Shown in pieces: positions 1 to 7,376 of a stretch of 30,962 nt of DNA; the first letter of the stretch is position 1; every line of letters begins with the position of its first letter. The notes below the pieces were generated by a model. It had not been told where the DNA came from. It made no database searches and saw nothing but the letters and a program-made list of their open reading frames with translations. A program made the translations under genes and the position numbers. Location of the stretch: IMG/VR virus record IMGVR_UViG_3300020196_000159, positions 1 through 30,962 of that record, one strand, 5' to 3'. The stretch is from a virus.

Positions 1-207
1 TTTTACGACCTTAGAAATGGACAAATTGTGATATACGTCGGCGCATTGATTTATGACGATGTGAGAAAAGTATTTGGTCTTGTAACGGAACATCTTGACG
101 AATCCGCCGAGACATGGTATATTTCTTGGAACAATGGTTATGAATCTTGGATTTTTGAAAGAGATTTATATAAATTCATAGAAAGCGCACAAAGGTTACG
201 TACATGA
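1..207 (+). CDS. hypothetical protein, 5' end outside window
   Basis: An open frame runs from base 1 to a TGA at 205-207, giving the last 68 residues of a protein whose start lies upstream. The fragment is rich in Trp and Tyr (WYISWNNGYESWIF) and hydrophobic in alternating pattern, suggesting a small beta-rich domain. The stop overlaps the next start in an ATGA arrangement, so the two genes are probably translationally coupled. I do not recognise the family. The continuous frame and the coupled junction are the only support. Confidence 0.7.
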   Translation, partial: FYDLRNGQIVIYVGALIYDDVRKVFGLVTEHLDESAETWYISWNNGYESWIFERDLYKFIESAQRLRT

Positions 208-398
208 AAGTCTGGACATTCATAGATTGGTATGAGGCAAGCCGTTTGCGTTTATTTAAGAACAAGCGGGATGTATATAGATATACAGAAGATTTATACT
301 TTGAATTGTATAACGAGAATATTAAAATCTCTGATAAAAATATCAAAGAAATTAGTGATTATGTCGGCTTAACAATCAAACAAATGAAGGTGCAATAA
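204..398 (+). CDS. small hypothetical protein (64 aa)
   Basis: A 64-residue protein starting at the ATG that overlaps the previous stop (ATGA). An AAAGG Shine-Dalgarno element lies about 9 bases upstream, at roughly 190-194. It is charged and helical, with no membrane segment. The C-terminal stretch ISDYVGLTIKQMKV could be one helix-turn-helix-like unit, but it is too short to claim. Function unknown. It sits at the start of a coupled run of small genes leading into the DNA polymerase gene. Confidence 0.65.
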   Translation: MKVWTFIDWYEASRLRLFKNKRDVYRYTEDLYFELYNENIKISDKNIKEISDYVGLTIKQMKVQ

Positions 399-529
399 TT
401 TCCAACGAAGAATTGCTAGATTTATTAATTCGTGCCGCAAGTGATAACAATAAGTTTGACAATAGAAGCGAGCTAGAGTATTATCGTTTGCAGGTCTTGA
501 GCAGGATGAAGAAATCAAAGGATAAATAA
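398..529 (+). CDS. candidate 43-aa ORF with non-ATG start
   Basis: Between the stop at 396-398 and the ATG at 529 one frame stays open from 359 to a TAA at 527-529, with no ATG before residue 37. The encoded peptide (ISNEELLDLLIRAASDNN then KFDNRSELEYYRLQVLSRMKK) looks like a normal helical phage protein and fills the gap exactly. Its stop overlaps the next ATG, as in neighbouring genes. Possible starts are ATT at 398, preceded by GAAGG at 386-390, or TTG at 413. Alternatively it is the C-terminal part of the preceding protein reached by a frameshift, but I see no slippery heptamer. Which option is right cannot be told from sequence. Confidence 0.45.
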   Translation: MSNEELLDLLIRAASDNNKFDNRSELEYYRLQVLSRMKKSKDK

Positions 530-870
530 TGTCTGAACGTAAGCGCGTTAGTGATATTTTTGCTAGAGAAATAGAAGATAATTCTATTGAGTCTCTACGT
601 TATCTTTGCGAAAATGCTATTGCTGCCGAAAACAGTGGAGAGTGGCACGGGCTTCATATTGATAAAGAATGGAGTTTTGGGTATGACAATTATGATACAG
701 AGTGCCAAATCGTTATCAAAGGTGAGCGTTGGGAAACAGACAAAGAGTATGCCAAACGCATGAAACAAAAAGAACGCTCAAAAGTTCAGAGCGAAAAGGA
801 TAAGATAGCGAATTTGGAAAACGAGCGTAAGCAATACGAACGTCTAAAGAAAAAGTTTGAGGGAAAATAA
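529..870 (+). CDS. hypothetical protein with C-terminal coiled coil
   Basis: 113 residues starting at an ATG 8 bases after an AAAGGA element. The first 70 residues contain an aromatic/acidic segment (EWHGLHIDKEWSFGYDNYDTE). Residues about 70-113 are almost entirely charged (KQKERSKVQSEKDKIANLENE), typical of a long solvent-exposed or coiled-coil helix. The stop overlaps the polymerase ATG (TAATG), so it is probably co-translated with the polymerase. Function unknown; a replication accessory role is only suggested by position. Confidence 0.7.
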   Translation: MSERKRVSDIFAREIEDNSIESLRYLCENAIAAENSGEWHGLHIDKEWSFGYDNYDTECQIVIKGERWETDKEYAKRMKQKERSKVQSEKDKIANLENERKQYERLKKKFEGK

Positions 871-3800
871 TGAGCGATAGAAAGAAATCTTCAATTCCGT
901 TTTTCTCCATGCATATGCACAGCACGTATTCGATTTTTGATGGAATCGGCTATCCTGATGATTTTGCTGATTATTCTTATAGTAATGGTCTTTCAGGAAT
1001 GGCGATGACGGAGCATGGGTCAATGAATTCTTTTAGTCATTCCTTTATGAAGGCTAAACAGATGAAAGAGCAAGGTATTAACGATTTCAAAATTGCCTAT
1101 GGAATTGAGGCTTATATCCACCCATCAATTAGTAGATGGAAGCAAGAACACACAAAGCATAAAGAAGATGCAAAGCTTGCAAAGCAAGTTGACGATGATG
1201 TTGGTCTTGTTGTCGAAGACGAAAGCGAAACAAAGAAGGGTATTCGTTCGACGTTAAATCGTCGTTCACACCTTGTGTTGGTTGCCCAAAATCAAAAGGG
1301 TTTGAACAATCTTTTCAAGCTTGTCTCCGATTCATATCGTGGAGACAATATGTATCGTTTTCCTCGTATGGATTACGATATGCTTAAGCAATATAACGAA
1401 GGCATTATTGCAAGCTCTGCCTGTCTTGGTGGTGTTCTTGCGAACGACTATTGGGATAATATTGAGAAGGGCGAGAAGGCTGTTTACGCAGCAATGGAAA
1501 AGACTGTCAAGGCAATGATGGATATCTTTGGCGACCGTTTCTATGGCGAATTACAGTGGGCAAACTATAAGGAACAGCACATTGTAAATCAGTACGTTAT
1601 CAATCTTTCAAAGCAATTAGGATTCCAATTAATCAGCACTTGTGATGCACACTTTCCTAATCCTGATATGTGGAAGGACCGTGAAATTTACAAGATGCTT
1701 GGCTGGATGGGCAAGCGCAAAGACGAGATAAAGATTGATGCTTTACCTAGAACACTTGAAGAAATGGAATATCAGCTTTTTCCAAAGAATGGCGATGAGC
1801 TTTATGATACATATAAACGTTTCTCAGGCGCTCTTGGATTTAGTTATGATGATAAATTGGTAGAAGCGAGTATTGCTCGTACAGCAGATATTCTCAAGAA
1901 TCGTATCGAAGATTATATGCCTGATACGAGCATTAAACTTCCAAGCTTTGTTATCCCAGAAGGTGAAACTGCGGATAGTGCTTTAGCAAAGTTTTCTGTT
2001 GATGCGTTAAAGAATACCGGTCTATACAAGAATCAAGAATACATTGATCGTCTAAAAGAAGAATTACACACGATCAAAGACCGTGGATTCTCTAAATATT
2101 TCCTGACTATGAAAAAAATCAGCGATAAGGTTTCTGATAACCAACTTGTTGGTTCTGGTCGTGGCTCTGGCGCAGGATCTCTTGTATCATATCTACTCGG
2201 TATTACGCAGGTAGATCCAATTAAGTATAAACTCCAGTTCTCAAGATTCATTCGTAAGAATGCAAAAGACTTTCCAGATATTGATTATGACTGTGCAGAG
2301 CCAATGGAAGTAAAAGAAATGTTTATTAAGGAATTCGGTGAAAATACTGTTGTTCCTATTTCTAATTATAATACGCTACAAATCCGTTCGCTTATTAAAG
2401 ATATCAGCAAACTATATGATATTCCATTTACAGAAGTAAATGATGTAACAAGCAAAATGTTATTAGAAGCTACTCCTGTAGCAAAGCGTGAAAAAGGTAT
2501 TACTGCCGGTGTATATAATCCAACTTGGGATGAACTAAAGAATTACTCTCCAAGTTTGACACAGTATTTAAACAAATATCCACATGTTGCAACTCATGTA
2601 GAAAATCTGCAAGGTCAAATCCGCAGTATTTCTCGTCATGCGGGTGGTGTGTTATTTGCAGATAATCTGGATCAGAAGATGCCGCTAATTAACAGTGGTG
2701 GTGTAATTCAAACTCCTTGGACTGAAGGGCAAACTGTACGTCATTTGGAACCATTGGGATTTATTAAGTTTGATATCCTTGGTCTTGCTTCTCTACGCAT
2801 GATTGAAACCTGTATTGAACATATCTTAAAGCGTAATCACAATATTCCTAATCCAACATTTGCGGATATCAAAAAATATTATGATGAGAAGCTGCATCCA
2901 AATTCAATCAATCTTGAAGATGAAGCAGTATATAAATACGTATTCCACGAAGGTAACTTTTGTGGTACTTTCCAGTTCACCAATACTGCCGCACAGAAAT
3001 TCTGTAAACAGGCATTGCCAAGAAATATCCTAGATATTGCCGCCATCACTTCTATTTTCCGTCCCGGTCCATTATCAGCCAACGTCCACGAAAAATATAT
3101 TGAAGCAAAGAAAAATCCTGAAGATATTTCTTATGTGCATGAACTAGTTAAGGAAGTAACAAAAGATACATATGGATTTATTGTTTTCCAAGAACAATTA
3201 AGTCTTCTCGCTCACAAGTTAGGGAAGGATATTTCGCTGGATGAAGGCAACGAACTTCGAAAAGTACTCACAAAAAAAGGCACTGGAAAAGAAGCTCAAG
3301 TTAAAGAGAAGCTGTACGGCAAGTTCATTGACGGCTGTAAAGAAAAAGGACTCCCAGAGTCTACTGGATCTTCTCTTTGGAAAAGTATGGAGTTTTTCAG
3401 CGGATACGGCTTTAACTTGTCTCATGCTATTTGTTATTCTATACTTTCTTATCAGTGTGCTTATCTCTTTTACTATTATCCTGCTGAGTGGCTTGCTGCC
3501 TTCTTGGATAAAGAGCCTGAAGAAAGAAAAGAAGCAGCAATAAGTCTTGCCAAGAATTATAATTTTAATATCAAGCGTCTAGATATCAATAGTTCTGGTA
3601 GAAAATGGGAAGTTGATGCAGATGGTAAAACACTAATTCAGCCATTATCTTCAATTAAAGGTTTGGGCGATACAGCAATTGAACAAATTATGAATAATCG
3701 TCCATTTACATCTATTGATAATTTGCTTTTCAATGAGAATATAGTTTATAGCAAATTAAATAAGAAAGCTCTTGATGCCCTAACAAGAAGTGGTGCTATG

Positions 3801-4304
3801 AATAAACTTGTAGATAGTAGATTTACTGGTCTTAAACATTTCTGGTCAGCAGCGGTTGTGGACCGTCCAAAGACACCAAAAAAGTTTGCAGATAACATAG
3901 AAAAATATAAACCAGAAGGTGACTTTTCTGATGAAGAAAAACTAGAACACATGGTATCCTTAACTGGTGTATATCCAATCAATATGGTTATGACTCCTGA
4001 AATCTTTAAAAGATTGGAAGAGAAATATATTCCTGCAATTGGCGATTATGATCCACAACTTGGTGAAGTAGTCTGGTTTATTCCACGCAGTATTGAAGAA
4101 AAGAAAACAAAGAATGGTAAACTTTATTGGATTATGAGCGTCACGGATAATACCAATAAAATAACAGCAATTAAGTGCTGGGGCATAGATCCAGCAAAAG
4201 ATAAGGTATGGACTAATAGACCATATCTTGGTAAACTTTCATATGATGAACAGTGGGGTTGGAGCACAAGAAGTATCCGGCATACATTTAAGCTATTAGG
4301 ATAA
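870..4304 (+). CDS. dnaE: DNA polymerase III alpha-type replicative polymerase (DnaE-like)
   Basis: A 1144-residue C-family DNA polymerase, close to the length of bacterial DnaE (about 1160). An N-terminal PHP domain retains metal-ligand-like motifs: HMH at residues 15-17, TEHGS, SACLGG and CDAHF. The palm has GSGRGSGAGS at 428-437. It also has PDIDYDC, whose D472 and D474 align with catalytic D401/D403 of E. coli DnaE, and KFDILGL with D635, matching D555. Further signatures are FRPGPL, VFQEQ, LRKVLTKKGTG and FSGYGFNLSHA. A C-terminal OB-like segment (about 1060-1144) ends the protein. An intact PHP site suggests intrinsic proofreading, as proposed for some bacterial alpha subunits; this is inference. 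GAGGGA lies before the ATG. It is followed by a homing endonuclease, a common neighbour of phage polymerases. Confidence 0.97.
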   Translation: MSDRKKSSIPFFSMHMHSTYSIFDGIGYPDDFADYSYSNGLSGMAMTEHGSMNSFSHSFMKAKQMKEQGINDFKIAYGIEAYIHPSISRWKQEHTKHKEDAKLAKQVDDDVGLVVEDESETKKGIRSTLNRRSHLVLVAQNQKGLNNLFKLVSDSYRGDNMYRFPRMDYDMLKQYNEGIIASSACLGGVLANDYWDNIEKGEKAVYAAMEKTVKAMMDIFGDRFYGELQWANYKEQHIVNQYVINLSKQLGFQLISTCDAHFPNPDMWKDREIYKMLGWMGKRKDEIKIDALPRTLEEMEYQLFPKNGDELYDTYKRFSGALGFSYDDKLVEASIARTADILKNRIEDYMPDTSIKLPSFVIPEGETADSALAKFSVDALKNTGLYKNQEYIDRLKEELHTIKDRGFSKYFLTMKKISDKVSDNQLVGSGRGSGAGSLVSYLLGITQVDPIKYKLQFSRFIRKNAKDFPDIDYDCAEPMEVKEMFIKEFGENTVVPISNYNTLQIRSLIKDISKLYDIPFTEVNDVTSKMLLEATPVAKREKGITAGVYNPTWDELKNYSPSLTQYLNKYPHVATHVENLQGQIRSISRHAGGVLFADNLDQKMPLINSGGVIQTPWTEGQTVRHLEPLGFIKFDILGLASLRMIETCIEHILKRNHNIPNPTFADIKKYYDEKLHPNSINLEDEAVYKYVFHEGNFCGTFQFTNTAAQKFCKQALPRNILDIAAITSIFRPGPLSANVHEKYIEAKKNPEDISYVHELVKEVTKDTYGFIVFQEQLSLLAHKLGKDISLDEGNELRKVLTKKGTGKEAQVKEKLYGKFIDGCKEKGLPESTGSSLWKSMEFFSGYGFNLSHAICYSILSYQCAYLFYYYPAEWLAAFLDKEPEERKEAAISLAKNYNFNIKRLDINSSGRKWEVDADGKTLIQPLSSIKGLGDTAIEQIMNNRPFTSIDNLLFNENIVYSKLNKKALDALTRSGAMNKLVDSRFTGLKHFWSAAVVDRPKTPKKFADNIEKYKPEGDFSDEEKLEHMVSLTGVYPINMVMTPEIFKRLEEKYIPAIGDYDPQLGEVVWFIPRSIEEKKTKNGKLYWIMSVTDNTNKITAIKCWGIDPAKDKVWTNRPYLGKLSYDEQWGWSTRSIRHTFKLLG

Positions 4305-4310
4305 TTTATG
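4298..4310 (+). repeat. 13-bp direct repeat, upstream copy flanking HNH gene
   Basis: AGGATAATTTATG contains the end of the polymerase gene, the Shine-Dalgarno AGGA and the start codon of the HNH gene. The same 13 bases recur at 5030-5042, where they hold the ribosome site and start codon of the following small gene. The HNH gene is therefore bracketed by identical translation-start cassettes, as expected if it was inserted between two genes while keeping a working start for the downstream one. Confidence 0.7.
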
Positions 4311-5036
4311 GAAGCAAAAATTTGTTCTAAATGTAAAGAAGAAAAAAGCGTAAGTGATTTCTACATCGGTAGAAAACAATGCAAAAAATGTCTTGTAGAA
4401 CGTGAAGCTCAATACTATTCTGCCAATAAGGAAAAGATTGCAGAACAAAAAGCTCAATATCGTTCTGCCAATAAGGAAAAGATTGCAGAACAAAAAGCTC
4501 AATACTATTCTGCCAATAAGGAAAAGATTGCAGAACAAAAAGCTCAATACTATTCTGCCAATAAGGAAAAGCTTGTAGAACGTGAAGCTCAATATCGTTC
4601 TGCCAATAAGGAAAAGATTGCAGAACGTCAAGCTCAATATCGTTCTGCCAATAAGGAAAAGATTGCAGAACAAAAAGCTCAATACGTGAATAAAAGACTT
4701 AAAACCGATCCGCGATTTAAATTAGACATTTATTTCAGTAGATCCATTAGAGATACTTTAAAAAATATTAATTCTTCAAAGAATGGCCGTAGTTGGGAAA
4801 GTTTAGTAGGTTATAGCGCACAACAATTAAAAGAACATCTTGAGAAACAATTCAAACCAGAAATGAATTGGGAAAATCACGGGACATATTGGCACATAGA
4901 CCATAAAAGGCCGAAGAGTTGGTTTAATTATGATAGCGCTGAACATCCAGATTTTAAACAGTGTTGGGCTTTAGAAAACTTGCAGCCATTAGAGGCTACA
5001 GAAAATATGAAAAAGAGTAACAAATTTGAAGGATAA
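4308..5036 (+). CDS. HNH homing endonuclease with tandem 15-residue repeats
   Basis: A 242-residue free-standing nuclease. The N-terminus has a CxxC...CxxC zinc-finger-like segment (CSKCKEEKS to CKKC, residues about 5-29). Residues 34-123 are six nearly identical 15-residue repeats (AQYxSANKEKIAEQK). The C-terminus carries the HNH core: WHIDHKRPKSWF with H196, D198 and H199, then CWALENLQPLEATENMKKSNK, the Asn/His pattern of phage HNH homing enzymes. The repeats probably form a long helix acting as a spacer between the DNA-reading finger and the nuclease. It is a selfish element next to the polymerase gene; such enzymes usually cut alleles lacking the insertion. The flanking 13-bp repeat marks likely insertion borders. 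Confidence 0.9.
   Translation: MEAKICSKCKEEKSVSDFYIGRKQCKKCLVEREAQYYSANKEKIAEQKAQYRSANKEKIAEQKAQYYSANKEKIAEQKAQYYSANKEKLVEREAQYRSANKEKIAERQAQYRSANKEKIAEQKAQYVNKRLKTDPRFKLDIYFSRSIRDTLKNINSSKNGRSWESLVGYSAQQLKEHLEKQFKPEMNWENHGTYWHIDHKRPKSWFNYDSAEHPDFKQCWALENLQPLEATENMKKSNKFEG
4407..4676 (+). repeat. 45-bp tandem repeat (six units) inside HNH gene
   Basis: Six in-frame units of exactly 45 bp start at 4407, 4452, 4497, 4542, 4587 and 4632, and a truncated seventh begins at 4677. Differences are few and mostly second/third-position changes (YY versus YR; EQK versus ERE or ERQ). Near identity at the DNA level indicates recent expansion by slippage or recombination, so copy number may vary between relatives. 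Confidence 0.95.
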
Positions 5037-5042
5037 TTTATG
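5030..5042 (+). repeat. 13-bp direct repeat, downstream copy flanking HNH gene
   Basis: Second copy of AGGATAATTTATG (first at 4298-4310). It supplies the Shine-Dalgarno and ATG for the 58-residue gene at 5040. Confidence 0.7.
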
Positions 5043-5216
5043 AACGACATTCCAGAAAAGAAACTTTGTTGTAATCGGCATCCTATGTATGATACTCTAA
5101 CTTGCCATTTAGAATATGGACACGAAGGTTTACACAGAACTTCTTTCCACTATGAAACCCTTAAATGGGGTATACCAACTTACGAGGAAATGTATGATGT
5201 TAAAAAAACTAAATGA
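5040..5216 (+). CDS. small Cys/His protein (58 aa)
   Basis: A 58-residue protein with an AGGA ribosome site 6 bases before the ATG. It contains a dense set of possible metal ligands (LCCNRHPMYDTLTCHLEYGH, then EGLHRTSFH), which suggests a small zinc-binding fold; the spacing matches no finger class I can name. Its end overlaps the following cytidylyltransferase-like gene (start 5194) by 23 bases, indicating translational coupling. Before the HNH gene arrived it probably lay directly after the polymerase gene. Confidence 0.75.
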   Translation: MNDIPEKKLCCNRHPMYDTLTCHLEYGHEGLHRTSFHYETLKWGIPTYEEMYDVKKTK

Positions 5217-5664
5217 TTTATTTAAAGAATATGATGGATTTCTACAAGAGTGGTTTAAAATTAAAAAGCCAACTGTTGTAGCCTGTTCTGGTTATTTTAA
5301 TCCACTTCATAAAGGACACGTAGAATACCTAGAGAAAGCTAAATCTTTAGGCGATAAATTAGTTGTTATTGTTAACAGCGACCATCAGCGTGCTATTAAA
5401 GGATCTAAAGAGTTCATGGATGAAAACGAACGTATGCTTATTATTAAAGCATTGCGTTGCGTAGATGAAGTGGTACTATCAGTAGATAAAGATGGAACAG
5501 TATGTGAGTCTTTAAAGTTGGTAAAACCAAATATATTTGCCAAAGGTGGAGATAGATTCGCTAGTGAGATTCCAGAAGCTAAAATTTGTAATGAGTTAAA
5601 TATAACAATGGTTGATGGTTTGGGAAATAAGATTCAAAGCTCTTCGTGGTTATTAGATAAATAG
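5194..5664 (+). CDS. cytidylyltransferase-like nucleotidyltransferase
   Basis: 156 residues if started at ATG 5194 (ATG 5197 is equally possible), 4-5 bases after GAGGAA; an upstream in-frame ATG at 5116 lies deep in the previous gene and is rejected. The class I nucleotidyltransferase signature GYFNPLHKGH (HxGH at residues 39-42) is followed by VNSDHQRAIKG, PNIFAKGGDR and IQSSSWLL near the C-terminus. The pattern resembles the nucleotidyl-transfer half of HldE/RfaE and TagD, which transfer AMP or CMP to a sugar phosphate or glycerol phosphate. The substrate cannot be deduced. It may activate a sugar or alcohol for surface or DNA modification, or serve cofactor synthesis. No kinase half is present. 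Confidence 0.85.
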   Translation: MMLKKLNDLFKEYDGFLQEWFKIKKPTVVACSGYFNPLHKGHVEYLEKAKSLGDKLVVIVNSDHQRAIKGSKEFMDENERMLIIKALRCVDEVVLSVDKDGTVCESLKLVKPNIFAKGGDRFASEIPEAKICNELNITMVDGLGNKIQSSSWLLDK

Positions 5665-5673
5665 GAGATTATA

Positions 5674-6114
5674 ATGGTCGAACTACAATGCAAAAAATTA
5701 ACTGATACCGCTAAACTTCCTTCGAAAGCGCATTTTGATGATGCTGCTTACGATTTATTTGCTGATTTACCAAATGGTTCTCTGCAAATTCCTGCTGGTC
5801 AAACAAGAATTGTTCAAACTGGCATGGCAATTATGCCACCGCAAGGTTGGAGTTGTGACATACGTGGCCGCAGCGGTATGTCGAGTAAAGGAAGATTAGT
5901 GGCTTTAGGACTAGTTGATGCTTATTATACTGGACCGTGGGGCATCATTCTTTTTAATAGCACTTTTGATACATTAACAATTAATCATCATGATAAGGTT
6001 GCCCAATTTACTGTAAATAGAGTAAATGAAAGTGTAATACAATTAGTAGATCAGTTTAATATTCCAAATAATTCTAGAGGAGAAGGTGGCTTTGGTTCCA
6101 CAGGAACTAAATAA
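5674..6114 (+). CDS. dut: dUTP diphosphatase (trimeric dUTPase)
   Basis: 146 residues with all five dUTPase motifs in order: DDAAYDLFA (1), RGRSGMSSKG (2), LGLVDAYYTG (3, with the catalytic Asp), KVAQFTV (4) and the glycine-rich C-terminal RGEGGFGSTG (5). It hydrolyses dUTP to dUMP and pyrophosphate, keeping uracil out of phage DNA and supplying dUMP for thymidylate synthesis. GGAG lies 8 bases before the ATG. It follows the cytidylyltransferase-like gene by 9 bases. No uracil-DNA features are apparent, so the ordinary housekeeping role is the simplest reading. Confidence 0.95.
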   Translation: MVELQCKKLTDTAKLPSKAHFDDAAYDLFADLPNGSLQIPAGQTRIVQTGMAIMPPQGWSCDIRGRSGMSSKGRLVALGLVDAYYTGPWGIILFNSTFDTLTINHHDKVAQFTVNRVNESVIQLVDQFNIPNNSRGEGGFGSTGTK

Positions 6115-6125
6115 TACTATTTATA
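6115..6125 (+). promoter_or_regulatory. ACTATTTAT box upstream of 6147 gene
   Basis: TACTATTTATA directly follows the dUTPase stop and ends 21 bases before the next ATG. It is one of five intergenic copies in the window, each just before a + strand gene. Candidate phage-specific promoter element; no transcription evidence exists. Confidence 0.45.
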
Positions 6126-6146
6126 TTATTATTTGGAGACATACAT

Positions 6147-6926
6147 ATGAAAATTAGCAGAAATTATTTAAAACAAGTTATTAAAGAAGAATATCAAAGA
6201 GTGATTAACGAATCATTTACTGAAGATGTTACAGTAAGAATGAAAGCGTTAGACTATCTAAAGTTAACAACAGATGAAGAAACAAGGCAATATCTTTCAA
6301 AGCGTTTTGAAATAGAAGGTATGGATTACTATCCTACCCGTGCGGGCGATCTATTTATAGCAGTTCGCAATGATAAGGTTGTTAATCATGAAGGACGCAA
6401 CAGAGCATATGCAAACATTAAGAAAAACGGTCCAGATGCAGAAAACGATGTTTTAATAACCATTGAAAATGGTAGATATGATGATTTAACATATTTGAAT
6501 GGTCAACTAGAAGATGATGTTTATGTAAATGTTAAAAATTTTAAAATAATTAGTCGCAATATTGAAGACCAAGTTTCTAATTTCTTAGATTTTGGCGATG
6601 GACCAATAAAGTTTAAGACATTAGTTTATCCACCTAATCCATACATGCCAGAAGAAAGAGTTAAGCCGGGATCTAAAGAATTTTTAGATTTTATTGAAGA
6701 AAAATATGCCCCTTATGCAATGAATTACAGAAAGTTAAATAATATAGAAAACTTTACTGGTGAAGAAAGAAACAAATTTTTTAAAAATTATATAGAACAA
6801 ATAAATGATAATTTTATTATTTCTGACAGCGAAGGGCCGTTAAAATTAATACATAAAGGCTTTAGACAGGTAGAGCTAGACAGACAGCCAAACCCAAGAG
6901 ATACAATAAAATTAGAGAAGAAATAA
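6147..6926 (+). CDS. signature-bearing hypothetical protein, possible virion component
   Basis: 259 residues with a GGAG site before the ATG. The N-terminus (KISRNYLKQVIKEEYQRV) belongs to a recurring amphipathic signature found on at least five other proteins here. I infer a head-targeting or cleavable leader with a possible cut after I-K-E, by analogy with T4 internal proteins. The rest is soluble, mixed alpha/beta, with no recognisable enzyme motif; the middle (AYANIKKNGPDAENDVLITIENG) may be a beta-rich domain. It is the first gene after an ACTATTTAT box and ends in a TAATG overlap with the next gene. Function unknown. Confidence 0.75.
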   Translation: MKISRNYLKQVIKEEYQRVINESFTEDVTVRMKALDYLKLTTDEETRQYLSKRFEIEGMDYYPTRAGDLFIAVRNDKVVNHEGRNRAYANIKKNGPDAENDVLITIENGRYDDLTYLNGQLEDDVYVNVKNFKIISRNIEDQVSNFLDFGDGPIKFKTLVYPPNPYMPEERVKPGSKEFLDFIEEKYAPYAMNYRKLNNIENFTGEERNKFFKNYIEQINDNFIISDSEGPLKLIHKGFRQVELDRQPNPRDTIKLEKK

Positions 6927-7141
6927 TGTCATATCAATCTGGAGATGTTTTAATAGCTGAATTTGATGGATTTGTTAATGATATATATATTATTGTTCAA
7001 GAATCTAAAGAGACCCCACATAAATCATATATTGTATATTCCAGAGAGCAAGATATTAATTTAGTTTATCCAGAGGCTTATTTACGTTCTACAACTATAA
7101 GCGGAGAGGAATTTAGGTCTAAATATGGGATCAAGAAGTAA
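6926..7141 (+). CDS. small hypothetical beta-rich protein (71 aa)
   Basis: 71 residues, coupled to the previous gene through TAATG. Alternating hydrophobic strands (GDVLIAEFDGFVNDIYIIVQ, then KSYIVYS) suggest a small SH3-like barrel. A similar opening (IGDLVHLPQG) occurs in the protein at 17205, but overall similarity is too low to claim homology. Function unknown. Confidence 0.65.
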   Translation: MSYQSGDVLIAEFDGFVNDIYIIVQESKETPHKSYIVYSREQDINLVYPEAYLRSTTISGEEFRSKYGIKK

Positions 7142-7376
7142 AACAGGTAATAAAAAAAAGAAACTAGAGCATAAGATGGCCACAACAGCCAATATGATTC
7201 TTAATATTCCTGATAAATGTAAAAGCTGTAGTGAGCCGTTTGACAAGAAAAATAAGATGATGGTATTATCATGGTATGTTGAGGTCTATAACGAACAAAA
7301 ACGTGTAGACCTATATTGTCCTAAATGTCAGGAAGATCGGAAAACCAATGAAGCTACAAGAAACTCTTGCGTTTGA
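7125..7376 (+). CDS. small putative zinc-ribbon protein
   Basis: 83 residues, overlapping the previous gene by 17 bases and the next by 29. A lysine-rich N-terminus (residues 5-16) precedes CKSC and, about 35 residues later, CPKC. This two-CxxC arrangement is typical of a zinc ribbon that binds nucleic acid or protein. The overlap with both neighbours is larger than usual here, so the start could lie downstream, for example at the Met of HKMATTAN. Function unknown. Confidence 0.65.
   Translation: MGSRSKTGNKKKKLEHKMATTANMILNIPDKCKSCSEPFDKKNKMMVLSWYVEVYNEQKRVDLYCPKCQEDRKTNEATRNSCV

Noticed and set aside
4296-4682. Long - strand open frame opposite the HNH repeats
   Set aside because: It is the mirror of the 45-bp coding repeat, giving a repetitive hydrophobic product with no ribosome site.
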